DNA of 64,000 bases from Paucibacter sediminis. Its GTDB lineage: Bacteria > Pseudomonadota > Gammaproteobacteria > Burkholderiales > Burkholderiaceae_C. The stretch covers positions 3,103,973-3,167,972 of the forward strand of contig NZ_CP116346.1 in NCBI RefSeq assembly GCF_030254645.1. The letters run 5' to 3'. Of this stretch, positions 34,200 through 41,827 are shown in pieces. The notes beneath the pieces are model-generated. The model saw nothing but the letters and a program-made list of their open reading frames with translations. It was not told the origin of the DNA and made no database searches. Each line of letters begins with the position of its first letter. Within the stretch, counting starts at the first letter, position 1. The translations under genes and the position numbers were made by a program.

Positions 34200-35057
34200 C
34201 TACCCCCGCACCGCGCTCCTGAACGCCGCCGCAAGCGCTCCCAGCGCCTGGTGCGGCCGGCCACTCTTGACGCGCGAATGCAGCAGCACCGGCAGGCGTG
34301 GCAGCGCGGGCAGACCGAGCCTGGGGCCAACGTCGACGGCGCCGAAGGGCAGCATGCGCGGCGCTAACGCCGCAACGCCCAGCCCGGCCATCACGGCCGC
34401 GGTGACTGCCGCCACGCCACCTCCGCAGAAGATTTCCTTCCAGGGCTGGCCCGCCGCATCGAGCAGCTGGCCGGCCATCGCCCGCACGCCGCAGGGCTCG
34501 GCCAGGGTGGCCAGCGGCAGCGGTTCGCCAGCGCGATGCTGCCAGCCCGGCGCGGCGAACCAGCCGAACTGTTCCTCGGCGAGCAGGGTGCCTCCGCGGC
34601 GCCCCAGATGCTGGCGCACGATCACGGTGTCGAGCTCGCGGCGGTCGAAGGCTTGCAGCAGATCGCCCGACGACGCGATGCGGATCTCGATCAGCAGCTG
34701 CGGGTCCTGGGCATTCATGCGGGCGATCAGCGCGGGCAGGTCCGGCCCCGCCACGTGGTCGCTGATGCCGATGGTGAGCCGCTGGCGGGCCTCGACAAAC
34801 ACCGCAAGTGCGCGCTCATGGGCGTCCATGAGCGCGTGGGCATGGTCCAGAAAGGCGGCGCCTTGCGCCGAGAGCTGCACATAGCGCGGCGTGCGTTCCA
34901 GCAGCCGGCAGCCCAGCCTTGCCTCCAAACGCTTGAGCTTCAGGCTCACCGCGGCCTGCGTGGTCTGCAGCGCTTCGGCCGCGCGCGTGAAGCTGCCGAG
35001 TTCGGCGATGCGCACGAAGGTCCGCACGGCATCCAGATCCAAGGGGCGATCAATCAT
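34200..35057 (-). CDS. LysR-type transcriptional regulator
   Basis: A 285-residue regulator. The winged helix-turn-helix is at residues 8-66 (VRTFVRIAELGSFTRAAEAL, QAAVSLKLKRLEARLG) and a periplasmic-binding-like effector domain fills the rest. It is divergent from a tautomerase gene, and a long imperfect inverted repeat fills the gap and covers the lysR start codon. This layout suggests control of the tautomerase and of itself. The effector is unknown. Confidence 0.92.
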   Translation of the reverse strand: MIDRPLDLDAVRTFVRIAELGSFTRAAEALQTTQAAVSLKLKRLEARLGCRLLERTPRYVQLSAQGAAFLDHAHALMDAHERALAVFVEARQRLTIGISDHVAGPDLPALIARMNAQDPQLLIEIRIASSGDLLQAFDRRELDTVIVRQHLGRRGGTLLAEEQFGWFAAPGWQHRAGEPLPLATLAEPCGVRAMAGQLLDAAGQPWKEIFCGGGVAAVTAAVMAGLGVAALAPRMLPFGAVDVGPRLGLPALPRLPVLLHSRVKSGRPHQALGALAAAFRSAVRG

Positions 35058-35106
35058 TTCAAGCCATTATCTTTGATATCAGGGTTGATGGCTTGTTGAA
35101 ATGATT
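35052..35106. promoter_or_regulatory. Inverted-repeat operator candidate between lysR and tautomerase
   Basis: The arm AATCATTTCAAGCCAT (35052-35067) is matched by ATGGCTTGTTGAAATGATT (35088-35106), the same sequence inverted with a three-base TTG insertion; the spacer is 20 bp. The left arm covers the lysR start codon, as in autoregulated LysR genes. The repeat is seen; binding is inferred. Confidence 0.55.
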
Positions 35107-35158
35107 CGTGCCCCTTACCGTGGAGCCCGCACTGACTGAAAGAAACGGACGCCGCACC

Positions 35159-35539
35159 ATGCCCTTGCTTCACCTTTCCATGCGCGCCGGCAAGCCGCCG
35201 GCCTACCGCCAGGCGATTCTTGACGGCCTCTACCGCGCCATGCGCGAAACCTTCAACGTGCCGGAAGACGATCAGTTCATGCTCATCACCGAGCATGAGG
35301 CGGCGAACTTTTGCTACAACGCGTCCTACCTGGGCGTGGCGCGCAGCGACGCGCTGCTGTTCATCCAGATCACCGCCAACAACACGCGCGGCCTGGAGCA
35401 GAAGCGGGCGCTGTACCGGCGCATCGTGGAGCTGCTGGGCGAGCGCCCGGGCATCCGGCCGGACGATGTGTTCATCAACCTCGTGGAGGTGGCGAAGGAG
35501 AACTGGTCCTTCGGCCACGGCCTCGCGCAATACGCGTGA
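35159..35539 (+). CDS. Tautomerase-superfamily protein
   Basis: A 126-residue protein starting MPLLHLSMRAGKPPAYRQAI; after Met removal Pro1 would be the catalytic base, as in 4-oxalocrotonate tautomerase and related enzymes. The length fits the fused-type or MSAD/CHMI-like members. Further family blocks are FMLITEHEA and DVFINLVEVAKENWSFGHG. An open frame continues 17 codons upstream, but a start there would bury the proline, so 35159 is favoured. The gene is probably under the divergent LysR. The substrate is unknown. Confidence 0.87.
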   Translation: MPLLHLSMRAGKPPAYRQAILDGLYRAMRETFNVPEDDQFMLITEHEAANFCYNASYLGVARSDALLFIQITANNTRGLEQKRALYRRIVELLGERPGIRPDDVFINLVEVAKENWSFGHGLAQYA

Positions 35540-35543
35540 TGGC

Positions 35544-35696
35544 TCAGGTCTTGTGCTGCTGCGCTGCCGCCGCGTCCTCGGCGATGTGCCGCAGGAAGTA
35601 GCGGATGTAGAACACGCCCATGCCCAGCATGAAGAGCAGGCCGGCCGCGCTCATCAGCCCCACGTCGGAAGTGAACAGATCCTTGAAGACGTTCAT
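35544..35696 (-). CDS. Small membrane protein (DUF3149-like)
   Basis: A 50-residue protein MNVFKDLFTSDVGLMSAAGL and on, with one membrane helix (about residues 14-36) followed by RHIAEDAAAAQQHKT. Length and sequence fit the DUF3149 family of small beta-proteobacterial membrane proteins of unknown role. It is convergent with the tautomerase (four-base gap). Confidence 0.75.
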   Translation of the reverse strand: MNVFKDLFTSDVGLMSAAGLLFMLGMGVFYIRYFLRHIAEDAAAAQQHKT

Positions 35697-35853
35697 GCTT
35701 GACTCCAGTCCGGGCTGCTTGCCCATGGCTGAATTGGGCGCCCGGCCGCGCGGCGCTGGCTTGCGCTGGCGCAAGCGGGGGCATCGTTGTGCCGCACCGG
35801 CCCGCATCGCATACTGCGCGCTGCGGCCAGCTGCCGCCCATCGAAAGGACCCC

Positions 35854-36243
35854 ATGACGCCTGACCCGATCTCCCGCTGGCACCAGATCATGCAAAACCG
35901 CGACGTCGCCGGCCTGGACGCGCTGCTGGCCCCGGACGCGGTGTTCTTCTCGCCGGTGGTGCACAAGCCCCAGCAGGGCAGGGCCATCACCCGCATGTAC
36001 CTGGCGGCGGCCTTCTCGGTGTTCGGCAACGAGAGCTTCCGCTATGTGCGGGAGCTGAAGTCCGAGCGCGACGCGGTGCTGGAGTTCGAGCTGGAGCTGG
36101 ACGGCATCAGCATCAACGGCGTGGACATGATCAAGTGGAACGAGGCCGGCCAGATCAGCGAGTTCAAGGTGATGCTGCGCCCGCTCAAGGCGGTGAACCT
36201 GATCCACCAGAAGATGGCGGCGATGCTGCAGGCCATGGCCTGA
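35854..36243 (+). CDS. NTF2-like (SnoaL-like) protein
   Basis: A 129-residue cytoplasmic protein with an alpha+beta cone fold signature: helix RWHQIMQNRDVAGLDALLAP, AVFFSPVVHKP, then strands ending ISEFKVMLRPLKAVNLI. NTF2-like proteins may bind or isomerise small molecules; no catalytic set can be named here. A good AAAGGA precedes the ATG. Confidence 0.8.
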   Translation: MTPDPISRWHQIMQNRDVAGLDALLAPDAVFFSPVVHKPQQGRAITRMYLAAAFSVFGNESFRYVRELKSERDAVLEFELELDGISINGVDMIKWNEAGQISEFKVMLRPLKAVNLIHQKMAAMLQAMA

Positions 36244-36446
36244 GGCCGGCTGACACCGGAAGACGGGACACAAGCGGCGCCGGCGTCCGGCTCGCTTCGC
36301 CTGCGGCTGCCTCAGTCCGGGCCAGATGGCTAAACATACAGGCGGGAAAACCGCGTCATGGCGGGCCTTGACGCAACGCATAGTGGCCTCGCGCAGCTGT
36401 GCGCAAGCGCCATCACCAGCGCCTTCTTGGTGAAGGAGTCCTTGCC

Positions 36447-36893
36447 ATGAGTCTCACCAGAATCGCGATCGCCTCGCTCTTCGCATCCGCCACACTCATG
36501 CTGGGCAGCGCGGCCAGCGCCCAGAGTTCCAGCTACACGCCCGGCACGGTCTGGACCTTCTCGCACATCAAGGTCGAGCCCGGGCAGTTCGAGAACTACA
36601 TGGACTTCCTGGCCAAGACCTGGAAGAAGTCCAACGAGTTCGGCATGAAGGAGGGCACGGTGGTTTCCTACCATGTGTTCTCGGTGAACAACCCGCGCGA
36701 GGGCGAGCCCGACCTGATCCTGGCGATCGAAGCCAAGGACTACATGAACAACGCCGATCAGCAGGCGCTGCAGAAGAAGTTCGAGGCCTTCATGGCGATG
36801 GACCAGCGCAAGATGGACCAGGCCGGTGGCGAGCGCAAGGTGATGCGCAAGCTGGCCGGCAGCATGGAGCTGCAGGAGCTGAAGCTCAAGTAA
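36447..36893 (+). CDS. Exported protein of unknown function
   Basis: A 148-residue protein with a clear signal peptide (residues 1-25, ASAQ cleavage) and a mature part beginning SSSYTPGTVWTFSHIKVEPG. The mature part resembles a dimeric alpha/beta-barrel layout (strand, helix FENYMDFLAKTWKK, strand VVSYHVFSV), but no family is certain. A strong GAAGGAG is eight bases before the ATG. The 203-bp gap upstream shows no other gene. Confidence 0.7.
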   Translation: MSLTRIAIASLFASATLMLGSAASAQSSSYTPGTVWTFSHIKVEPGQFENYMDFLAKTWKKSNEFGMKEGTVVSYHVFSVNNPREGEPDLILAIEAKDYMNNADQQALQKKFEAFMAMDQRKMDQAGGERKVMRKLAGSMELQELKLK

Positions 36894-36905
36894 ACGAGCG
36901 CAGGC

Positions 36906-38618
36906 TCAGGCGCCGCGCAGGGCGGCGTCGGCCAGCTTCCAGCTGCGCTCCAGCGCGGGCTTGAGTTGCTCGGCCTCGGCCTGCCGGCCCTGCGCCAGCA
37001 GGGCGCGGCGCAGGCCCTGCAGGGCCCAGCCGCTGTGCGGATGCTCGGCCAGGCTGGTGCGGTAGCTGGCCTCGGCCTCGGCATAACGCCTGGCCTGCAG
37101 CTGCATGGCGCCCAGCTGCAGGCGCGCGCCGCCGGCCAGCATGGGCGGCTCGCTGCGGTCGGCCACGGCGGCGGCGCTCACCACTTCGGCTTGCAGGGCC
37201 AGGGCCTCGTCGACGCGCCGCTCGGCCCATGCCAGCTCGGCGCGCAGCTGCAGCTGCGCACTCTGCGCCAGGCTGCGCAGCATCTTGTGGAACTCGCTCG
37301 TGCCGGCAAACTTCTTCAGCAGCGCGGCCGCGGCCGGCTCCAGCTTGGCCAGGGCCTGGGCGGCCTCGGCGGTCTGGCCGCTGCGCGCCAGCGCGGTGCC
37401 GCGCGCCAGCTGGCCCAGCAGGGTGGCCACGCCCAGCTCGCCGGCGGGCAGCGGCTCCTTGAGCAGCTCGTCCCAGCGCTGCAGGCGCAGCAGGGTCAGC
37501 ATCGGCAGGCTGCGCTGGTACTCGGCATAGCTGTAGTTGCCGCTGCCCAGCGCGGCGGCGGCGCGCGCGGATGCCAGCGCCAGCTCGCCGCGGCCCTCCA
37601 TCAGCGCGCCATACCACTGGAAATGCGTGTTGTGCTGGCGCCAGTCCTTGCTGACGCTGAAGTTCTGCGTCTTCAGCTCGGCCATCATGGCCAGGTCGGC
37701 CGCGTTCGCCTGCTGGTTCACGCGCGTGGCGTCGGCATAGCGGCCGATCTGCGCGTAGGTGTGGGCCGGCATGTGCAGCAGATGTGGCGACTTCGGTGCC
37801 AGCGCACCCAGGCGGTCGGCGGCGGCCTCGGCGCGCTGCGCCACCTGCGGCGCATCCACCGTGTGGATCAGGTAATGGTTGAGGCCGGTGTGATCGGGAT
37901 GCCGGGCCAGGCCGGCCTCGAGCCGGTCGGCCAGCTCGCCGATGCGGCCGGCGGGCTTGCCGCTCGCCGGATCCCACCAGTCGCCGCGCGTGGCCACCAG
38001 CTCGGCCTCGGCGTAGATCGCCAGCACGTCGGCATCGCCGGCAAAGCGATCGGCCAGCTCGCGCATGCGCTCGGCATAGGCGATGTCCAGCGGGTCGGCC
38101 TTGTCCTCGGCCTGGTCCGAGGCGCCGCAGACGGCGGCCTGCAGCGGGGCGAGATTCCTGGCCTCGCTGCCATGGCCGTAGCGCAGTGCCAGCGATTCGA
38201 TCAGCGCCCGCTCCAGCGGCGTGGCAGCGGCGCTGTGCTTGAGGGCATGGTCGACATGGCGCAGCGCCTCCTTGAGATCGCCGCGCGTGGTGTTGTTGAT
38301 ATTGGGGCCCAGCTGGTAGGCCACGCCCCAGGCGCACAGGGCGCAGCCGGGGTCCTGCGCGAGCGCGGCCTTGAAGGCGCGCACCGCCTCATGCTCGTTG
38401 AAGCCGTAGGCCTGGCTCATGCCCTGGGCGAACAGGCGGCGCGCCGCGGCGTTGGCATGGCTGGGCGTGAGGCCCACGGTGCCAAAGCCGTCCAGCAGCG
38501 GCGCGGTGGCGTGGCGGTCGGGCCCCCAGGGCAGTATCGCGCAGGCCCCCAGGGCCAGCAGGCTCAGCGTCAGGAGCGTCGGGCGCCAGGCGCGGCGCGC
38601 TGGGAGGTGGCTGGGCAT
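36906..38618 (-). CDS. TPR-like lipoprotein
   Basis: A 570-residue protein with a lipoprotein signal (LLALGAC near residue 26) and a body of repeated helical pairs rich in Ala and Leu. Typical pieces are AFKAALAQDPGCALCAWGVA near residue 85, RHPDHTGLNHYLIHTVDAP, HTYAQIGRYADATRVNQQA and AEASYRTSLAEHPHSGWALQ, consistent with tetratricopeptide repeats. The LNHYLIH and HMPAHTY segments recur in a family of bacterial TPR proteins of unknown function. It is convergent with the small exported protein before it. Confidence 0.8.
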   Translation of the reverse strand: MPSHLPARRAWRPTLLTLSLLALGACAILPWGPDRHATAPLLDGFGTVGLTPSHANAAARRLFAQGMSQAYGFNEHEAVRAFKAALAQDPGCALCAWGVAYQLGPNINNTTRGDLKEALRHVDHALKHSAAATPLERALIESLALRYGHGSEARNLAPLQAAVCGASDQAEDKADPLDIAYAERMRELADRFAGDADVLAIYAEAELVATRGDWWDPASGKPAGRIGELADRLEAGLARHPDHTGLNHYLIHTVDAPQVAQRAEAAADRLGALAPKSPHLLHMPAHTYAQIGRYADATRVNQQANAADLAMMAELKTQNFSVSKDWRQHNTHFQWYGALMEGRGELALASARAAAALGSGNYSYAEYQRSLPMLTLLRLQRWDELLKEPLPAGELGVATLLGQLARGTALARSGQTAEAAQALAKLEPAAAALLKKFAGTSEFHKMLRSLAQSAQLQLRAELAWAERRVDEALALQAEVVSAAAVADRSEPPMLAGGARLQLGAMQLQARRYAEAEASYRTSLAEHPHSGWALQGLRRALLAQGRQAEAEQLKPALERSWKLADAALRGA

Positions 38619-38767
38619 GGTGGCTCGCAGTCAGTGGAGGGCGGTGGCGCAGTATCGCCCGCGCCGGCCGGCCTTGGGGGCGCGGCTTGACGCCTGCAAA
38701 AGGCCTACCGCCAGGCCGGGGTTCCCGGAATAATGGTGCCTCATTCGCTAGCCCTGGAGTGCACAAG

Positions 38768-39163
38768 ATGACGCATCTGCTCAGCCTCGTGGTCTGTATG
38801 GCGGGTATCAGCTGGTTGCTGCTGCTCGCGGCCAGCCTGATACGTGCCCAGGCCTGGACCCCCGCGGGCATGCGCTACGCGATGGGCAATCGCGATCAGG
38901 CGCCGGCGGACACGGCCTTTGCCGGGCGCGCCGAGCGCACCGCCAGGAACACGCTGGAGAACTTCGTGCTGTTCGCGGCGCTGGCCCTGGTGGCCCATGT
39001 GTCGGGCGTGCAGTCGCCGCGCATTGCCCAGGGCGCCGAGCTGTTCTTCTGGTCGCGCCTGGTGTTCATCGCCGTCTACTACCTGGGCATCCCCTATCTG
39101 CGCACCCTGGTGTGGGGCGTGGGCGTGGTGGGCCTGGGGATGATGGCGTCGGCGCTGGCCTGA
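38768..39163 (+). CDS. MAPEG-family membrane protein
   Basis: A 131-residue four-helix inner-membrane protein. The middle segment GRAERTARNTLENFVLFAAL is the MAPEG signature (RxxRxxxNxxE-like), shared with microsomal glutathione transferases and many bacterial proteins of unknown substrate. GGAG precedes the ATG. It faces a second MAPEG gene across a 58-bp gap with a perfect hairpin. Confidence 0.85.
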   Translation: MTHLLSLVVCMAGISWLLLLAASLIRAQAWTPAGMRYAMGNRDQAPADTAFAGRAERTARNTLENFVLFAALALVAHVSGVQSPRIAQGAELFFWSRLVFIAVYYLGIPYLRTLVWGVGVVGLGMMASALA

Positions 39164-39182
39164 GGCCGCGGCTGGTAATGGT

Positions 39183-39209
39183 GGTAATGCCGGCGATGCC
39201 GGCATTACC
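39183..39209. terminator. Perfect 12-bp hairpin between two convergent MAPEG genes
   Basis: GGTAATGCCGGC and its exact complement flank a three-base loop. It lies 20 bp after one stop and 13 bp before the other. There is no T-run on either strand, so it may work as a bidirectional or Rho-assisted transcript end. Confidence 0.5.
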
Positions 39210-39221
39210 GGTACTGGCCGT

Positions 39222-39629
39222 TCAGCGCGGCAGCAGGCCCGCCACGCGCAGCACCTCCATGCCCGTGCCGGCCAGCGCCGCTCCCAGCAGCACCGCGGTG
39301 GGGATCAGGCTGAGCATGAAGCCGAGGTTGCGGCTGCTGGGCTCGCGCAGGTAGGCGCGCACGTAGACGAGCCGGCCGACCAGATAGACGCAGCCCACCG
39401 CGGCCATGCCGCGCGGCCACCAGTATTGCGAGGCTAGCCACAGCGAGGGCACCAGCACGACCAGCAGCTCCAGCGTGTTCATCTGCACACGGTAGTAGCG
39501 CTCGAACATTTCGTGGCCCGTGACGGCGGGCCCGCGCACGCCATAGCGTTCGCGCGCGCGCGCCACCAGAGCAGCGAACACCAGGTATTGCAGCAGCGCC
39601 AGCGCGGTCACCAATCCGACAGCATGCAT
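39222..39629 (-). CDS. MAPEG-family membrane protein
   Basis: A 135-residue protein with four membrane helices and the MAPEG core GHEMFERYYRVQMNTLELLV near residue 41. It is more like eukaryotic-type glutathione-transferase MAPEGs than its convergent neighbour, because the conserved RVQxNTxE block is intact. The ATG at 39629 was chosen at the family N-terminus; the open frame upstream has no likeness. Confidence 0.85.
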   Translation of the reverse strand: MHAVGLVTALALLQYLVFAALVARARERYGVRGPAVTGHEMFERYYRVQMNTLELLVVLVPSLWLASQYWWPRGMAAVGCVYLVGRLVYVRAYLREPSSRNLGFMLSLIPTAVLLGAALAGTGMEVLRVAGLLPR

Positions 39630-39722
39630 GATGTCTTGTCCTCTCTCGTCAGTGAGGCGGCCGGGGTCAGGCCTTGCCACCGCGCCGATGATACGAGGCT
39701 TCGCACGGCCGCGGACAAAAGC

Positions 39723-39738
39723 TGGCACGGAAGCTGCA
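39723..39738 (+). promoter_or_regulatory. Sigma-54-type -24/-12 promoter
   Basis: TGGCACGGAAGCTGCA matches the consensus TGGCACG-N4-TTGCA at all but one position, with exactly ten bases between GG (39724-39725) and GC (39736-39737). No protein gene lies downstream on this strand before a strong terminator. The predicted start of transcription is near 39749. No activator site could be named upstream. Confidence 0.6.
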
Positions 39739-39748
39739 ATACCCAAGC

Positions 39749-39818
39749 ATCTACGTTTGTCTCCTCCACCGCCCCTGGGTGGACTTCAGCCCCAGGCCAC
39801 AAGCCTGGGGCTTTTTTT
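39749..39818 (+). ncRNA. Candidate sigma-54-dependent small RNA, about 70 nt
   Basis: A good sigma-54-type promoter and a strong terminator enclose about 70 nt without an open frame. The RNA would carry a hairpin TCCACC/GGTGGA (39765-39770 with 39778-39783) and then the terminator hairpin. Just before the first stem is CTCCTCC (39761-39767, partly in the stem), complementary to Shine-Dalgarno sequences, so it could act by blocking translation. Its neighbours are a divergent MAPEG gene and a convergent MBL-fold gene. The ends are inferred. Confidence 0.55.
39788..39818 (+). terminator. Strong Rho-independent terminator
   Basis: A perfect 10-bp stem AGCCCCAGGC/GCCTGGGGCT with a five-base loop; the T-run begins within the stem's last base and continues to 39818. 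It is oriented for the plus strand, where no coding gene ends. Confidence 0.9.
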
Positions 39819-39889
39819 ATTCATGCCTGCTTGCCGGGCATGCGGCCGCCGCAGCGCACGCTATGCGGGCGGCGATGCACCAGCAGGGC

Positions 39890-40693
39890 TCAGACGGGGC
39901 GCGCCGCGAAGTGCCGGGCCTCGCCGTCCTCGGGCACCCACAGGCGCGGCAGCCAACCCTGGGCGCTGGCCAGCGCGCGCATGCCGGCACGGCTGCCCGG
40001 GCAATGGTCCAGCGCTTCCAGATGGTTGGCGATGATGGTGCCCCGCGGTAGCAGGGCGGCGGCGCTGGCCACGTCGGCGGGCGACAGGATGACCTCGCCG
40101 CCCATGTCGAAGCGCGCGCCGCCGGCCGGCAGCACCGCCAGGTCGGGGCGCAGTGCCTGCAGGCAATGCCGCAGCGGCGCGCACAACACGGTATCGCCGG
40201 CCAGGTAGACGCTGGGCTCGCCGGGCAGTTCGAGCAGATAGCCGTGCCCATGCTCCATCAGCCGGCCCACCAGGCCATGGCCGTGCACGCAGGGCACCGG
40301 GGTGATGTGGCCGCCGCCAAAAAAAGGCTGGCGCTCGGCGCCCAGCAGGGGCCAGACCTGCAGGCCGCGCTGGCGCAGATAGTCGGCATCGCGCGGCATG
40401 CAGATCACCGGGATCTGGCGCTCGCGCAACCAGCGCTTGCCGGCGCGGTCCAGGTGGTCGAAATGGCCGCGCTGGCAATGCGTGATGAGGCAGTGCGTGA
40501 CGCGCGCCAGCAGCGCCTCGGCCGCATCCGGCAGCGCCACCAGCGGATTGCGGCGGCGCTGGCCGCCCAGGTACTTGAGGCTGGGCAGGGCGCCCCGTGG
40601 GGCCAGCATGGGGTCGACCAGGATCACGAAGTCCTGGCCCTCGGCCTGAAATTCGAGCACCAGGGTGGCGTTGCGCAATTGGGTGATCAGCAT
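39890..40693 (-). CDS. MBL-fold metal-dependent hydrolase, UlaG-like
   Basis: A 267-residue protein starting MLITQLRNATLVLEF. The metal-binding motif is present in an altered form: His72-CQRG-His77-Phe-Asp79-His80 (LITHCQRGHFDHLD), so three residues are inserted compared with HxHxDH. Later ligands could be in TPVPCVHGHG and LAGDTVL. The fold matches UlaG-like lactonases; the substrate is unknown. An ATG at 40726 would add 11 residues but lacks a ribosome site, while 40693 has GGAG nine bases upstream. It is divergent from an AraC-type regulator, which may control it. Confidence 0.82.
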   Translation of the reverse strand: MLITQLRNATLVLEFQAEGQDFVILVDPMLAPRGALPSLKYLGGQRRRNPLVALPDAAEALLARVTHCLITHCQRGHFDHLDRAGKRWLRERQIPVICMPRDADYLRQRGLQVWPLLGAERQPFFGGGHITPVPCVHGHGLVGRLMEHGHGYLLELPGEPSVYLAGDTVLCAPLRHCLQALRPDLAVLPAGGARFDMGGEVILSPADVASAAALLPRGTIIANHLEALDHCPGSRAGMRALASAQGWLPRLWVPEDGEARHFAARPV

Positions 40694-40783
40694 GAGCTCG
40701 GGCTCCAACTCTTGGGGTGCGGCCATTGTTGGAAAAGCGGTGCCGGCGCAGAATGGCAAAAAATGAAAATCTCCTAGCGTTTC

Positions 40784-41767
40784 ATGCCAAACCCTCTGCC
40801 CACCACGCTTGGCCTGCTGCTGTTCGAGGGCTGCATGCCGGCCGGTTTGTTCGCGGTGGCCGATCTGGTGGCCGCCGCCAATTTGCGCGCCGGCCGCGAA
40901 CTGCTGCGCCTGCGCTGGCTGAGCCTGGATGGCCGGCCGGTGGCGTGCGCCCATGGTCTGGCGCTGCCGGCCGAGGCGGCGCTGGCCGAGCAGCCCTGCG
41001 ATGCGCTGCTGCTGCCCGGCCTGTGGGTGATCTCCGAGCCTGGGCTGCGCGCCGCGCTGCAGACCCTGGCGCCGCTGGTGCGGGCGCTGCGCGATCTGCC
41101 GGCGCGCTGCCAGCTGTGGAGCTACTGCGCGGGCGTGCCGCTGCTGGCGGCCAGCGGGCGGCTGAACGGCCAGCCCGCCACCGCCACCTGGTGGATGGCC
41201 GGGCCGCTGCAGGCGCTGTTCCCCAAGGTGCAGTGGCGTTTCGACGCGCCGTTGGTGAGCGCGGCGCGCGGCGTCACCGCGGCGGGGGCCAGCGGCTACC
41301 TGCCGCTGATGCTGGCGCAGCTGGCACGCCGCATGGAGCCGGCCGCGCTGCGCGAGGTGCAGGAGGTGCTGATGCTGCCGCTGCCGCGCGTGCGCCACGC
41401 GGCCTTCGCCAGCGTGGAGCTGCTGGCCCTGCAGCAGCCCTGGCTGCGCGAGCTGCTGCTCACCGCCCAGCAGACGCCCGCCACGGCGCTGACCCTGGAG
41501 GCGGCCGCGGCGGCGCTGGCGCGCTCGCCCCGCACCCTGTGCCGCCATGTGCAGGCCGCCACCGGCCTGCCCGCCGCCCGCTGGCTGCGCCTGGTGAAGC
41601 TGCGCCAGGCGGGCGAGCAGCTGATGCGCGGCGGCCAGCCGGTGAAGACGATTGCCGAGCAGCTGGGCTTCAGCAGCGAGGGCGCGCTGCACCGCATGTT
41701 CAAGCAGGCCACCGGCATGACGCCGCAGGCCTACCGGCGCGCCTACGCGGAGCGCGCCGCGGCATGA
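40784..41767 (+). CDS. AraC-family regulator with DJ-1/PfpI domain (GlxA-like)
   Basis: A 327-residue regulator. Residues 8-185 form a DJ-1/PfpI-like (class I amidotransferase fold) sensor with Cys at the nucleophile-elbow position (LWSYCAGVPLLAASG), and the C-terminal 90 residues form the double AraC helix-turn-helix (SPRTLCRHVQAATG; VKTIAEQLGFSSEGALHRMF). Such GlxA-like regulators often respond to small metabolites. It is divergent from the MBL hydrolase with a 57- to 90-bp gap. Confidence 0.9.
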   Translation: MPNPLPTTLGLLLFEGCMPAGLFAVADLVAAANLRAGRELLRLRWLSLDGRPVACAHGLALPAEAALAEQPCDALLLPGLWVISEPGLRAALQTLAPLVRALRDLPARCQLWSYCAGVPLLAASGRLNGQPATATWWMAGPLQALFPKVQWRFDAPLVSAARGVTAAGASGYLPLMLAQLARRMEPAALREVQEVLMLPLPRVRHAAFASVELLALQQPWLRELLLTAQQTPATALTLEAAAAALARSPRTLCRHVQAATGLPAARWLRLVKLRQAGEQLMRGGQPVKTIAEQLGFSSEGALHRMFKQATGMTPQAYRRAYAERAAA

Positions 41768-41827
41768 CGAATGCATGCGGGCGGCGCGACGCCGATACTC
41801 GCCGCTATTGCCAATCCGGGCCTGCCC

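Noticed and set aside
39183-39209. Canonical intrinsic terminator
   Set aside because: The hairpin is perfect but neither strand has a T-run, so it was kept only as a possible bidirectional transcript end.
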